Assembly (NCBI GenBank): GCA_023392615.1
Contig: JAEVYT010000014.1
Coordinates: 1 to 64,000 of the forward strand
DNA: 64,000 bases
Reading direction: 5' to 3'
From: Bacillota bacterium
Lineage (GTDB): Bacteria > Bacillota > Clostridia > Lachnospirales > Lachnospiraceae
Shown here: positions 26,687-36,530 of the stretch, piece by piece
Position numbering within the stretch: the stretch's first letter is position 1
Layout: each line of letters starts with the position of its first letter
Position numbers and translations under genes: made by a program
Notes under the pieces: model-generated
What the model was told of the DNA's origin: nothing
The model's database searches: none
What the model saw: only the letters and a program-made list of their open reading frames with translations

Positions 26687-27877
26687 TTATTTTAAAATCA
26701 ATAGACTTTTCAAAAAACCTTTTACTCTTCTAGTCTTATAATATACGTAAGTTTTCAAACGATTTTGAATCGTTAAGTCCGCGTATTTTTTACTGATATA
26801 TTCATAACCATAATTTTTATAATCCGACCAGAATTTATCTCTTAAAGGAGGGCGCTTCGTAGATTGCTTTAAATTATTTTGTTCACAACATTCCTTGCTG
26901 CTTTCAAATACTTCTAAATTATATTTGATCAATTCAAAACCATCCTCACCTTTTTGTGTGTTGAGGAATACTAAAGAGATTCCTTTGTTATCATCAATCC
27001 CTGGTGCTGCTCTCTCCACACCCCAAAAATCTGCTATTGTGAAATCAGAATTTCTATTAATCGAAGCATATTTACAACGATAACAACACGGGCGTAATAT
27101 TAGGTCTTTCAAAAATAAATTCATATGTACTTGCGATAAAACACTTTTATAATCTTCTTTTCCTGTCGTATACACATTTTTAGAGGTCATACTATGCCAG
27201 CCGTTTATTTTTGTTCGAAAATAGTGAATTTTAATCTCGTGCTTTTTTCTCTTTACCAGTTGTCTATACTCTCTCCACATCATATCACTGGGTACTCCAT
27301 GACAAATAATATCACACAAAACCAAATTGGAAGTATCTTCTCTGGCCAAATAACCTTTGAGCCCTGCTATCTGACAAGGTGTGCCGGTATATAGAACGAG
27401 TCTCCCCTCTCGTAAATCTTTTTTTACATTAGTAAAGGTATATCCTGTATCACTTTGAACATATTTCGAACCCTTCATCTCATCACGCTTTTTTTGTGAT
27501 TCGGCTCGTTGATGGCATACTTTAAGATTATTGTCAAAAGCAGCTCCATATATCACACCATCTTGTTCAAGAATATGATCCGAAATTGCAGTAAACATGC
27601 CACCGGATGTACTTGATAACCGAACTCCTTCATCCTTATGTTTTACCCCAAAGATTTTTTGTTCGAATATTTCTACTTTCTCTTCTTGAAATATTGGACA
27701 TACATCAATACACTCTAAACAATCAATACATTTCTCTTTTTCAATCATCGGGTGAATGAAACCTTCCTCATCCTCCTCCATCGTAATCGCTTTCATGGGG
27801 CACACATTCATGCAGGCATTACATCCATAACAATGCTCCTTATTATCATAAACTGTTTCCATAATAATATCACCCAT
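26687..27877 (-). CDS. Coenzyme F420 hydrogenase/dehydrogenase beta-like iron-sulfur protein
   Basis: A 396-residue protein. Two ferredoxin motifs lie near the N terminus: CYGCNACMNVCP and CIDCLECIDVCP. The rest is the FrhB-type domain, with LSSTSGGMFTAI, LYTGTPCQIAGLKGYL, and a later CCYRCKYASINRNSDFTIADFWG segment with further cysteines. It is probably an electron-transfer partner for modification by the adjacent pyruvyl transferase homologue; the real reaction in sugar clusters is not established. Two starts are possible (27877 and 27862); both have G-rich upstream sequence. Confidence 0.8.
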   Translation of the reverse strand: MGDIIMETVYDNKEHCYGCNACMNVCPMKAITMEEDEEGFIHPMIEKEKCIDCLECIDVCPIFQEEKVEIFEQKIFGVKHKDEGVRLSSTSGGMFTAISDHILEQDGVIYGAAFDNNLKVCHQRAESQKKRDEMKGSKYVQSDTGYTFTNVKKDLREGRLVLYTGTPCQIAGLKGYLAREDTSNLVLCDIICHGVPSDMMWREYRQLVKRKKHEIKIHYFRTKINGWHSMTSKNVYTTGKEDYKSVLSQVHMNLFLKDLILRPCCYRCKYASINRNSDFTIADFWGVERAAPGIDDNKGISLVFLNTQKGEDGFELIKYNLEVFESSKECCEQNNLKQSTKRPPLRDKFWSDYKNYGYEYISKKYADLTIQNRLKTYVYYKTRRVKGFLKSLLILK

Positions 27878-27904
27878 CCCGTATTTATCGTCATTATTTG
27901 CTAA

Positions 27905-29098
27905 TCATATTTTATTAACCACTTTTGGCTCTTTATACCAATTATTCCGTATCAATTCTGCTTTACTACAAGGACCGGTCAGATATCTATTACTCTCTCC
28001 ATATTGATTCAAATCCTCAATTATTAATAACAACCTTCGTACCGCCTCCTGGGCATTCCATTCATGTAATATCGTTTCATAAGCCCTACGCCCAATCATT
28101 GCACATAAGTTCTTATCGTGAACCAATAGCAATACTTTACTAAGTAAGCTTTTAAGATTCCCATTCTGAAATATCATTCCATTTATTCCGTCTTTAATTA
28201 GGTACGGTGCAGCTCCAACGGCATGACTTGAAACAACCGCACACCCACTATTCATTGCTTCATTGATTACTGCTCCCCATCCTTCCTCAAAATCACTGGT
28301 AGATAAGAAGATATCTGCTTTTTCCATATATCTTCTTACCTGATCAGGCTCCATCGCTCCTAATAGCTTTACTTGAGGGTTCAGATTGTATTCGTTAATC
28401 AACCGCCTTATTTCGTTTTCAAGGTCACCTGTTCCAATCAGATTCATAATAAAATTAATTCCTTCTATTTTTAACATATGCGCAAGCTTAATTGATAATT
28501 CCGGATGTTTCCAATCAATTAGCCGGCCGCACCAAAGTATTTCGATATTCTCTTTTTGTTTTTTCCTCATCAAATCTTCCTGATTATACTGAAGCAATTC
28601 CGGGAAGTATCCCCACTTGTAGCATTTCCCTATGTAAGCACGATGATAATAGAGATCACTTGAGGTAAATGCACTTGCGCATAACATAAATAGATTTCTA
28701 TTTTTGTAACGATAATAGGTATTCCATGTGTTCCATATTCCTCTGGGCGATACAAATCTCCATCTCCCTTTTTTATAAAACCTTTCACTATAACGTAACG
28801 TAATTCCAATCGAATTGCACTTCATTCTTTCAGATAGATATCGTTCTGGAGCAGACCCTAAGATTACCACATCGCTTTCCTGAGCAAGAATAAGTGACTT
28901 CTCATATTCTTCCTTGCCATATATTGTAACTAATTCATAGCTGTGTTTTTCATCAAACTCAAATCCTTGATTCCTCGTCCACTCATTTATATCATTCGTA
29001 GTGACAAAGGTATAATCTTCTTTCAGAATTTGGTATAATGCATCACTAAACGGGATCTGATGATGTGTTAAATAATTTGAAATAAATGTAATCTTAAT
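27905..29098 (-). CDS. Glycosyltransferase family 4 with apparent ATT start
   Basis: A GT4 protein of 397 residues if it begins at ATT 29098-29096. From there the frame reads IKITFISNYLTHHQIPFSDA, the expected GT4 N terminus, and stays open for 76 codons before the first GTG (28870). GGAGGG lies seven bases before the ATT, after the stop of the preceding gene, and no ATG, GTG or TTG gives a complete domain. The C-terminal half has LWCGRLIDWKHPELSI and the E-x7-E motif in FEEGWGAVINEAMNSG. Either initiation occurs at ATT or a point mutation removed an ATG, reducing or abolishing expression. The call of GT4 is firm; the start is inference. Confidence 0.75.
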   Translation of the reverse strand: MKITFISNYLTHHQIPFSDALYQILKEDYTFVTTNDINEWTRNQGFEFDEKHSYELVTIYGKEEYEKSLILAQESDVVILGSAPERYLSERMKCNSIGITLRYSERFYKKGRWRFVSPRGIWNTWNTYYRYKNRNLFMLCASAFTSSDLYYHRAYIGKCYKWGYFPELLQYNQEDLMRKKQKENIEILWCGRLIDWKHPELSIKLAHMLKIEGINFIMNLIGTGDLENEIRRLINEYNLNPQVKLLGAMEPDQVRRYMEKADIFLSTSDFEEGWGAVINEAMNSGCAVVSSHAVGAAPYLIKDGINGMIFQNGNLKSLLSKVLLLVHDKNLCAMIGRRAYETILHEWNAQEAVRRLLLIIEDLNQYGESNRYLTGPCSKAELIRNNWYKEPKVVNKI

Positions 29099-29101
29099 CG
29101 G

Positions 29102-30292
29102 TTAGCCCTCCTTTCCCTCTAATTTGGTCAAATAGATTAATAGGCTTAAGCTTCCCGCAAACACAGTTCCACCCACAAAAAAAGCACCTTCGGTACAGGC
29201 ATGCAAAAATACAAATAGAAGTCCGATATAAGATATAAATGCTGCTTTACTTTTGATTTTACTACTTAGGATGTTTAGATAAGCCCGAATATTATATTGA
29301 TAGAATAAAGTCAGACCCACCAAACCAAGCGATGCATATATACTTAGTATTCCATTATGAAGATTTTGTAATTGAAATTCACCAAACTTTCCAAATACAA
29401 AATGTTTCTGAACTTCTTGTAAGGAACTTTGGAAAATATAATCTCTGGAAGAGTAATCTGATTTGCCACGAAACGAAAAGATATTCAGTAAATTATGTTC
29501 ATATAAATATGGGTATGCTGCTAGAAAAATTACCGGTATTAGCAATATTACAACCACAAAATATTTACTAATTCTATATTTCTTTTTAAATAAATCAATT
29601 AATAAAATGATTCCGGCTATTATAATACATGTTCTGGAGCTTGTTTTTATCAATAGATAACCCATATAACCCATAAGTAAAAGCAGCATTATTTTACAAT
29701 ACATTTTATTATAATAATGAAAAGCACAAAGAAGTACGATTAGGTTGATAATCAAATACATCGCTGTTTGATTTGGATTACCATAGCCTAAAGTTAGCCA
29801 AGCACCTTGCGTACCTATATATTTTTCGTAACCTGCATAGCTTAATCCTGTAAAAGACAATGCGGTATATACCACAGAGGTCACTATATTGATCAGAAAT
29901 ATAAAGTGAATCATTTTCTTCTCCGGTTCCAAATAATCCAGATATAAAAAGTAAAATGGTAACGCTAAGTAACACCAGATTCGAATAATATAATCATATA
30001 ATCCGACTTCGCTTGACACCAAATACGAGATCATTGAAAAACCAATCATAAACGCAATTGTTATTATTTGTTTCGTTTTGTATGGTAAGTAACAGTGTAT
30101 ATTATCAAAAACAACAAACAGAAAGGCAATCAGGTTACTAAATAAAAAACATCTGCTCGCTAAAGATATTAAAATTGTTATACCGAAAGGTTGAGCGATG
30201 AATATCACTAGATTGGATATGATTGTTATATAAAAGCAAATTCTAAATACGGATAACTTAAATGAGTCATCTTGGTTGATTATGGTTTTCAT
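29102..30292 (-). CDS. O-antigen polymerase/ligase-like membrane protein
   Basis: A 396-residue protein with about ten membrane helices and a longer extracytoplasmic loop containing FSFRGKSDYSSRDYIFQSSL, followed by NGILSIYASLGLVGL. This layout matches the Wzy/WaaL (O-antigen ligase) family. It may polymerise repeat units or join the finished chain to the cell wall. It sits inside the glycosyltransferase block, four bases before the ATT-start transferase. The two activities cannot be told apart by sequence alone. Confidence 0.8.
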   Translation of the reverse strand: MKTIINQDDSFKLSVFRICFYITIISNLVIFIAQPFGITILISLASRCFLFSNLIAFLFVVFDNIHCYLPYKTKQIITIAFMIGFSMISYLVSSEVGLYDYIIRIWCYLALPFYFLYLDYLEPEKKMIHFIFLINIVTSVVYTALSFTGLSYAGYEKYIGTQGAWLTLGYGNPNQTAMYLIINLIVLLCAFHYYNKMYCKIMLLLLMGYMGYLLIKTSSRTCIIIAGIILLIDLFKKKYRISKYFVVVILLIPVIFLAAYPYLYEHNLLNIFSFRGKSDYSSRDYIFQSSLQEVQKHFVFGKFGEFQLQNLHNGILSIYASLGLVGLTLFYQYNIRAYLNILSSKIKSKAAFISYIGLLFVFLHACTEGAFFVGGTVFAGSLSLLIYLTKLEGKEG

Positions 30293-30320
30293 TCAAACTC
30301 CTACCTTTCAGACACTTATA

Positions 30321-32804
30321 TTAATGATCTTCCCTTCCTTCTTCTATCATCTGTTGATAAATCTGTATATAATTCTTTAGCATATCTTCCATGGAAAATC
30401 TTGATTTTATATTCTCTATACAATTTGGACTATATTCTGATTTCCCTTTGTAATAAATCACATTAATCGCCTCGACCAGCTCCTGCAAAGAATCATTCTG
30501 AAGCACCACACCGGTACCTTCCCCCAATAATTCTGCACAGGCTGTTGAGTCATAAACAATAACCGGTGTTCCACATGCCATAGCCTCCGCTGTTGTCATA
30601 CCAAATGTCTCTTCCTTAGAACCATTAAAAAAAACATCCGCACAGCTATATAGTTGAACCAATTCCTCTAATTTTTCTGTTCGATTTACAGCAATTATCT
30701 TCTCATTCACACATTGATTTGATAACCCAACCATAACAATGCGAAAAGGTGGTTTTAATATCATGGATAGGTTGAGAAAAGTAGAAAGACCCTTCTTATC
30801 ATTCCAATTATTTGCCACTCCAAGAATTATAAATTCATCCTGTGATATACCAAGTTCTGTTCTTATCTTACTTTTCATCGGTTTAAATACTTCAAGATCA
30901 ATTCCGTTATAAATCGTTTGTAAGGTCAATTCCTTCATAAAGGAGTTTTGTGCACATCCCATTAACCAATTTGATACACATATAATATTAAGAAATTTAA
31001 GTTCAGTTAATGCCTTTCTTTTCTCTTCATAGATCTGATTTGTTGTCCTGTTGCATATATCTCTATCTCTGTGTATCAATTTGCAAGTATGATCCGGACA
31101 TCCAAACTGATAGCCATCACACTTTAGTTCGGTAAAATGATAACATCCCCCCGTAAATGGCCAACAGTCGTGCAAGGTATATACAACCGGTTTATTATAT
31201 TCCTTTAAATATTTTAAAAGCATTGGAAAATTGATACTATTTTGTTGGATGTTATGAAGGTGAACCAGATCAGGCTTAAGTTGCTTTATTTTATTTATCA
31301 ATCTTCTTGTACCCATGGTAGAATGAATGTTCTTTCTTCCTATGTAACGATTTAGTGCTCTTCTTATATAGTTCTGAGCTTGAGTTTCGATTTTAAAGGC
31401 TTCTTTTGTCTCGGTTGAAAAAGCAGAATATGCAATGAAGCTTTGAACTCCATTATTCAATAAATAATGATGAATCTCTTCCACTAACCGCCCCGTGCTT
31501 CCAATTCCAGATGTTATATTAACTTGAAGTATTCTTAGCACGTTTTGATGGATTAATAATGCTTCTTTACTGAAACATTCATTATTAACCCCCATATTAA
31601 CCAACATATTCAGAACTTTGCTTCCCTGTGTCACATGGGTTTTTTGTTTTAAAATAAAATCACGTTGAAGTAACCCTTTTGAATATATATCTGCTCTCGA
31701 TAAGTTAATTACCATAAGAATTGCTTCCTTGATGCTGTCTTCAGTAAACTCTCGAATATAATGTAGATACTCATCATAGTCATGAGGAATTCCATCAAGA
31801 CGGTACATCAGAACCGGTTTTCCGGTCAACATATATTCTATTGTTTTAGATGGAAAGGAATACTTTGTATACTCCTGCGTATTTGGTCTTGGATTCACAA
31901 GAATTGTCGCCTGTCTCATCAAGCTCTGAATCTTTTCTGCGGACACATAACCATAGTAGTGAATTCTGCGATCTACAGTCGCTGCTTTTTCAATTTCTCC
32001 CCTATAATCACCCATCCCACAAATCCATAACTGTATACCATCCACCTTAATATCATGAAAGGCGCGAATTAATTTATCGATGCCAAATCGTTGATTGAGT
32101 GAACCCGCATAGAATAAAATATGATGATCTTCCTCATATGGATACTCCATTTCCTGTATTGAAGGGGAACAGATTCCTTCCACCACCACATAAGACTTTC
32201 CGTTAATACCCAAGGGCTCAACCATATTCTCAGTTAATAGTATATAGGTATCTGCAGCCTTTACATAAATATATTGATATTTCTTGATCGTCCTGCGAAT
32301 GAATTCTTTTACACTATTCGGTTTACATTCATATCCAAAAGCATATGGTAAATCTGGAACAATAACGCAGGTTTTAATATTTTTGCAATGCTTTTTTATA
32401 TTATTTAGAATCTTAAGATACGGAAGATACATACTATAAGTTATAATAATCAATTCATCATCGGCATACTTCCTGCACCACTTCTTAACTCTGTTACGAA
32501 CCTTAATCAACCTTTGTAACTGCTTAAGTACTGGGATATTTATAAATCCGACTTCTTCATCCGACGCCCCCTTCGTATGGGACCATTTTCTTGAAGGTAC
32601 GAATAATTGATTATAACACCCTGGAAAGCTACCAACAGATAATGAGCTAATAATTGTAACAGGATCTTGAAGGAGTCCATCTAACCCGTTAATTAGATTC
32701 CACTGATAAGCATTCCCTGCAGCTTGTAATCCGCATTTACTTTTCGATAATACGTTTTTTTCCTCCTCTTTTCGGTACAACAGTCCCAAAAATAAGATTT
32801 TCAC
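30321..32804 (-). CDS. Tandem glycosyltransferase fusion (two GT4-like domains)
   Basis: An 827-residue protein with two complete GT-B units. The first (about 1-400) includes YAGSLNQRFGIDKLI and FPSKTIEYMLTGKPV. The second begins near 420 with RILQVNITSGIGSTGRLVEE and ends with EETFGMTTAEAMACGTP, a clear GT4 E-x7-E. The second half resembles the next gene upstream (32852-34048), including a shared Cys-rich insertion. I place the start at the GTG at 32804, with AAAGGA nine bases upstream; the ATG at 32822 has no site. It may add two sugars in succession. Confidence 0.85.
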   Translation of the reverse strand: MKILFLGLLYRKEEEKNVLSKSKCGLQAAGNAYQWNLINGLDGLLQDPVTIISSLSVGSFPGCYNQLFVPSRKWSHTKGASDEEVGFINIPVLKQLQRLIKVRNRVKKWCRKYADDELIIITYSMYLPYLKILNNIKKHCKNIKTCVIVPDLPYAFGYECKPNSVKEFIRRTIKKYQYIYVKAADTYILLTENMVEPLGINGKSYVVVEGICSPSIQEMEYPYEEDHHILFYAGSLNQRFGIDKLIRAFHDIKVDGIQLWICGMGDYRGEIEKAATVDRRIHYYGYVSAEKIQSLMRQATILVNPRPNTQEYTKYSFPSKTIEYMLTGKPVLMYRLDGIPHDYDEYLHYIREFTEDSIKEAILMVINLSRADIYSKGLLQRDFILKQKTHVTQGSKVLNMLVNMGVNNECFSKEALLIHQNVLRILQVNITSGIGSTGRLVEEIHHYLLNNGVQSFIAYSAFSTETKEAFKIETQAQNYIRRALNRYIGRKNIHSTMGTRRLINKIKQLKPDLVHLHNIQQNSINFPMLLKYLKEYNKPVVYTLHDCWPFTGGCYHFTELKCDGYQFGCPDHTCKLIHRDRDICNRTTNQIYEEKRKALTELKFLNIICVSNWLMGCAQNSFMKELTLQTIYNGIDLEVFKPMKSKIRTELGISQDEFIILGVANNWNDKKGLSTFLNLSMILKPPFRIVMVGLSNQCVNEKIIAVNRTEKLEELVQLYSCADVFFNGSKEETFGMTTAEAMACGTPVIVYDSTACAELLGEGTGVVLQNDSLQELVEAINVIYYKGKSEYSPNCIENIKSRFSMEDMLKNYIQIYQQMIEEGREDH

Positions 32805-32851
32805 TATTTCTAATCCTTTCATAAAGTGAATAATGTGAATTATTCATCACA

Positions 32852-34048
32852 TTAATTCACATTAGATTCATATAATTCAATATAGTTCCTATACGATCCC
32901 GATTGATCAAACTTTCTAGCTCTTCTAATGCATGCCTCCATGTCAAACGGTTGAAAACAGCTCTTTACCACTGCATCATACAACTCCTTCAGATTTTCCC
33001 GTTCTACTACAATTCCACAACTCTCGTCCACACATTCCGGGCTGCCACCACTGCGAAAGGTTACAACTCCTGTACCACATGCTAATGCTTCAATGTTAGT
33101 CAGTCCCTGTGATTCCTGTAATGTCGGATTTACGAACACATCCGCTGCGGTATAAAATTCTGCCAATTCCTTCAAATGATTTGTTTTTGGAATACACATA
33201 ATATTAGAAGGGAAGTGTTTCTTCTGTTCCTCTGTTACACCAACAAGAATTATCTGATAATCCTGACTTAGGTATTTTGATAATCTAATAAAATATTCCA
33301 TTCCTTTGAACTTACCAAACCCATTGGAGAGTCCAAGAACAATATATTTTGCTATAATTTTATACTTCTTACGAATATTATTCGGAAGCGGAGCGAAGGA
33401 AGTAAGGTCAACACCGCTAGGAATAATTTTGGTAGGAAACTTATTTAAATAACTTTTCTTAACAAGATTATCAAGCCACATAGATGGAGTTACAATCATT
33501 AATTTTTCACAATCAAGAATCAATGACTTTTTCTCATGATAATTCCATTTCGAGTTGTCTATAACAAAACTAGTTGGATACTCCCTCTTTTGTACACATT
33601 TACGACACCCTGTTTTCCACTTATCACATCCAACATAATCAAAATGACAACAATGTCCGGTAAATGCCCAACAATCATATAAACTCCAGATTACCGGTAT
33701 TTTGGCTGTATTCAGATATTCAAAAAGTAACTCTATATTGATGTAATACCCGTGCATATTATGTAAATGAATAATATCGGGTTTGTATTGTATGATTTTT
33801 TTGATCAGTTTTTTGGTGGCTCCTCTTGAAGCAAAGCCGGTTTTATCAGTTAGCCGGGTATAGAGTGCATGCAGATATACATCTCGGTTTGTACCTATTC
33901 TTATGGTATGGATATCTTCCGGTGCCTTACCCCTTCCATAAGCGATACAACAATCATGACCTTGTTGTACCAATGCTTGATAAAGACCGGTGGTTATCCT
34001 ACCGGTACTTCCTATTCCGCATACTGAATTAATCTGTAATATTCTCAT
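32852..34048 (-). CDS. Glycosyltransferase family 4 with Cys-rich insertion
   Basis: A 398-residue GT4 enzyme starting RILQINSVCGIGSTGRITTG. Around residues 130-155 lies a cluster CWAFTGHCCHFDYVGCDKW then CRKC, which may bind zinc. The donor half ends with LQESQGLTNIEALACGTGV. Closely related to the second half of the 30321-32804 fusion, so the two probably arose by duplication. Ribosome site GGGGGAATAAGA precedes the ATG. Donor unknown. Confidence 0.87.
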   Translation of the reverse strand: MRILQINSVCGIGSTGRITTGLYQALVQQGHDCCIAYGRGKAPEDIHTIRIGTNRDVYLHALYTRLTDKTGFASRGATKKLIKKIIQYKPDIIHLHNMHGYYINIELLFEYLNTAKIPVIWSLYDCWAFTGHCCHFDYVGCDKWKTGCRKCVQKREYPTSFVIDNSKWNYHEKKSLILDCEKLMIVTPSMWLDNLVKKSYLNKFPTKIIPSGVDLTSFAPLPNNIRKKYKIIAKYIVLGLSNGFGKFKGMEYFIRLSKYLSQDYQIILVGVTEEQKKHFPSNIMCIPKTNHLKELAEFYTAADVFVNPTLQESQGLTNIEALACGTGVVTFRSGGSPECVDESCGIVVERENLKELYDAVVKSCFQPFDMEACIRRARKFDQSGSYRNYIELYESNVN

Positions 34049-34073
34049 TCTTATTCCCCCAACGGTTGGAAGG

Positions 34074-35261
34074 TCATTCCCAGTAATAATCTTGCATCAT
34101 ATCAACAATCAGATTGCTCACACAACGATTTGGTTCAAATACTTCTTCTGCTATCTGTAGGGATATCTTTTCTGCCTCATTTCTCCAATCCTCCTCCGAA
34201 TGAATAATTTTATTTATTATCTCAATTGCAGCTTGTGGACTTTCATAACTGAAAACATATCCATTTAACTCATTTCTCACGGTCTCTGGATAGTTCCCTA
34301 CATGATCGGATACCAATAACGGTAATCCTGCCCATAATGCTTCAATACTACTCAATGGATTTGCATCGGAGATTGAAGGCAATAAAAAGCAATCAGCCCC
34401 TGCATAATAATTTAATATTTCTTGATGTTCTAAATAACCTGTTAATTTAACATCAATCTGATTTTGATAAGCAAAGGCTTCAATCTCGCTTCTTAAGCTT
34501 CCATCCCCCAGAATAACTATACTTACTAAATTCTTATACTGAGATTGATTTAATAATTCCAGAAATGGAAGGATTCCTTTTTCTTTTATCAATCTTGCCG
34601 GTAGGGTAAATATAAACTTATCTTTTGGGAGTTTTAAAATTTCTTTGATATTGTTTCTATCCGCTTTCTTTTTATCGTAGGCCTGCTTAAAATACGTATT
34701 ATCCACCAGGTTAGGGACAAAATAGTAATTAATTCTTTTCTTTTCATGATAATTATTATTCTTATTGATATATTTATTAATTAGTTTTAGCGATTTTTCA
34801 CCCGCAAACCAGAATCCATCAAACCGCTTATAAGTGTATCTTCTCATCGAATCTCTGACTTTTAATTTGAACAGATTATAACTACGACTCTCATCCAGAT
34901 GAGATTCCGACCAAAAAATAAGTTTATATTTTAGTTTCTTCTTCAGTTGAATCGCCCTCAGTACAGAGGGTGAAAGATAACTTCCTGAAACTATTAAGAT
35001 ATCCGGTTTGAAATCGAACAACTTCTGCTTAAAATCTTTATTATAATGAAAGCAGATATTGCTTATTGTGAATGTTCTAGATGCTAATAACTCACAATAA
35101 ACGCTCTTATATTCCTGGTAGCGCCAATGCCTTCCAGGTTCTGATTCAGCCATAACGAGTACTGAAAATTCGACACCGATATCCCGAAAACCGGAATATA
35201 ATTTATCATAGAATACTTTTCTGTATGGGGATAATATATTTGTTAATAACACAATTTTCAT
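34074..35261 (-). CDS. Glycosyltransferase family 4
   Basis: A 395-residue GT4 protein. N-terminal KIVLLTNILSPYRKVFYDKL and ILIVSGSYLSPSVLRAI mark the acceptor half; FTLPARLIKEKGILPFLELL and LPSISDANPLSSIEALWAG carry the donor-binding motif. I start at the ATG at 35261; the GTG three codons upstream is possible. It follows the WbuB-like transferase by 43 bp. It acts in the cytoplasm on a lipid-linked acceptor; specificity unknown. Confidence 0.85.
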   Translation of the reverse strand: MKIVLLTNILSPYRKVFYDKLYSGFRDIGVEFSVLVMAESEPGRHWRYQEYKSVYCELLASRTFTISNICFHYNKDFKQKLFDFKPDILIVSGSYLSPSVLRAIQLKKKLKYKLIFWSESHLDESRSYNLFKLKVRDSMRRYTYKRFDGFWFAGEKSLKLINKYINKNNNYHEKKRINYYFVPNLVDNTYFKQAYDKKKADRNNIKEILKLPKDKFIFTLPARLIKEKGILPFLELLNQSQYKNLVSIVILGDGSLRSEIEAFAYQNQIDVKLTGYLEHQEILNYYAGADCFLLPSISDANPLSSIEALWAGLPLLVSDHVGNYPETVRNELNGYVFSYESPQAAIEIINKIIHSEEDWRNEAEKISLQIAEEVFEPNRCVSNLIVDMMQDYYWE

Positions 35262-35303
35262 TTTACTCACCAGCCCGTATTCAGATTATTAATATCGTTG
35301 AAC

Positions 35304-36530
35304 TCACTCTCTGTTTTTTTCTCTTTCGTCACATGCGGACTTAATTCTTTCATATGCAATTTCGGTATTAAAATATTTAATCAGATACTGTCTGCTATTT
35401 TCTTTCTTTCCTTCCAATTCTTCTTTTCGGATGCATATGTCATCTAATATATTTTGATACTTTGTGATATCATTACTCTCACACCACCAACCAAAACCAC
35501 CATCTAAAATAGTAACTCCTATATCACTGTTACAATCCGTTGCAGCAAAAATGGGCAGACCAAGATTCATATAATCAAGTATTCTGGATGGATAATTCGG
35601 TATCGTAAAACGATGATCCAAAAAAATCAACCCAACATCACATGCTCCAATCAGCTCACCAAGCTCCTCTTTCCGCTTATAATTATAAATTGAAACATTC
35701 TTATCAATTTCATTATCAAGCTCTTGCAATTTATAATAATCAGTACCCGATCCGCAGATTACAAAGTGTCGATCATTTTTGCTTTTATTGTTTTTTAATA
35801 CCTGAATAATAAAAGCAACATCCTGAGGTTTTCCAAAATTGCCACAACAGATAAAGATAATCTTATTCAAAGGTATCTGATACTTTTCACGAAGATATAT
35901 TATATTCGGAGTCTGCTTTATACTCGGATCAATTGTATTCGGACAAATCTCCAACTTATTACAATCGATAGAGTCATAATGAGTTTTGACATACTCTATA
36001 TTTGCTTGTGACATACAACCAATTCGATCCGAGATCTGGTATAAACTCTTTTCCTTGTACTGGAAATACGCAGTAACAATCCACCTCCATCCACTCTTCT
36101 TAAGAATACCTAGATCTAATGCATTCTGTGGAAATATATCCTTTAGCATCAAATATGCACAGGCCTGATCTCTCTTTTTTATATAGCGGATTGTATTGAC
36201 CAAAGTAATTGGCGGTGTTGCGTATAAAATAAGATCAAATTTTATATCCCTTACGTGCTTTTTGATTGCAAGTTTAAATTGTGTACCAATGAATATTGTT
36301 GTGATTCCTTTTTCTAATATATTTGTTTTCGTTATATTACCGGTTCTGATTCGAAGAACATCGATATCGCATTCCTTCGTTATTTGTGTAGGTAAACCAT
36401 GACGCCTCTCTCTAGCACATATTACCAATACATGATGTCCATGATTTGTAAAGCAGCGTAATAAATCCGGATACATGCCCCTCTCCTCTAAATTGGATAA
36501 TTCCCCAATGGATAGAAATAGAATATTCAT
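35304..36530 (-). CDS. WbuB-like glycosyltransferase family 4
   Basis: A 408-residue GT4 protein of the WbuB/WcaI-like branch: N-terminal ERGMYPDLLRCFTNHGHHV, middle LILYATPPITLVNTIRYIKK and DIFPQNALDLGIL, typical of this branch. WbuB has been proposed as an L-fucosamine transferase in E. coli O26. Here the gene overlaps the stop of capE by four bases (ATGA), linking it to UDP-FucNAc synthesis. A role as FucNAc transferase is inference from family and context. Confidence 0.85.
   Translation of the reverse strand: MNILFLSIGELSNLEERGMYPDLLRCFTNHGHHVLVICARERRHGLPTQITKECDIDVLRIRTGNITKTNILEKGITTIFIGTQFKLAIKKHVRDIKFDLILYATPPITLVNTIRYIKKRDQACAYLMLKDIFPQNALDLGILKKSGWRWIVTAYFQYKEKSLYQISDRIGCMSQANIEYVKTHYDSIDCNKLEICPNTIDPSIKQTPNIIYLREKYQIPLNKIIFICCGNFGKPQDVAFIIQVLKNNKSKNDRHFVICGSGTDYYKLQELDNEIDKNVSIYNYKRKEELGELIGACDVGLIFLDHRFTIPNYPSRILDYMNLGLPIFAATDCNSDIGVTILDGGFGWWCESNDITKYQNILDDICIRKEELEGKKENSRQYLIKYFNTEIAYERIKSACDEREKNRE

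Noticed and set aside
28870..29098. Glycosyltransferase gene beginning at the GTG at 28870
   Set aside because: This start would remove the N-terminal acceptor-domain segment, although the frame is open upstream with typical GT4 residues and a ribosome site before the ATT.
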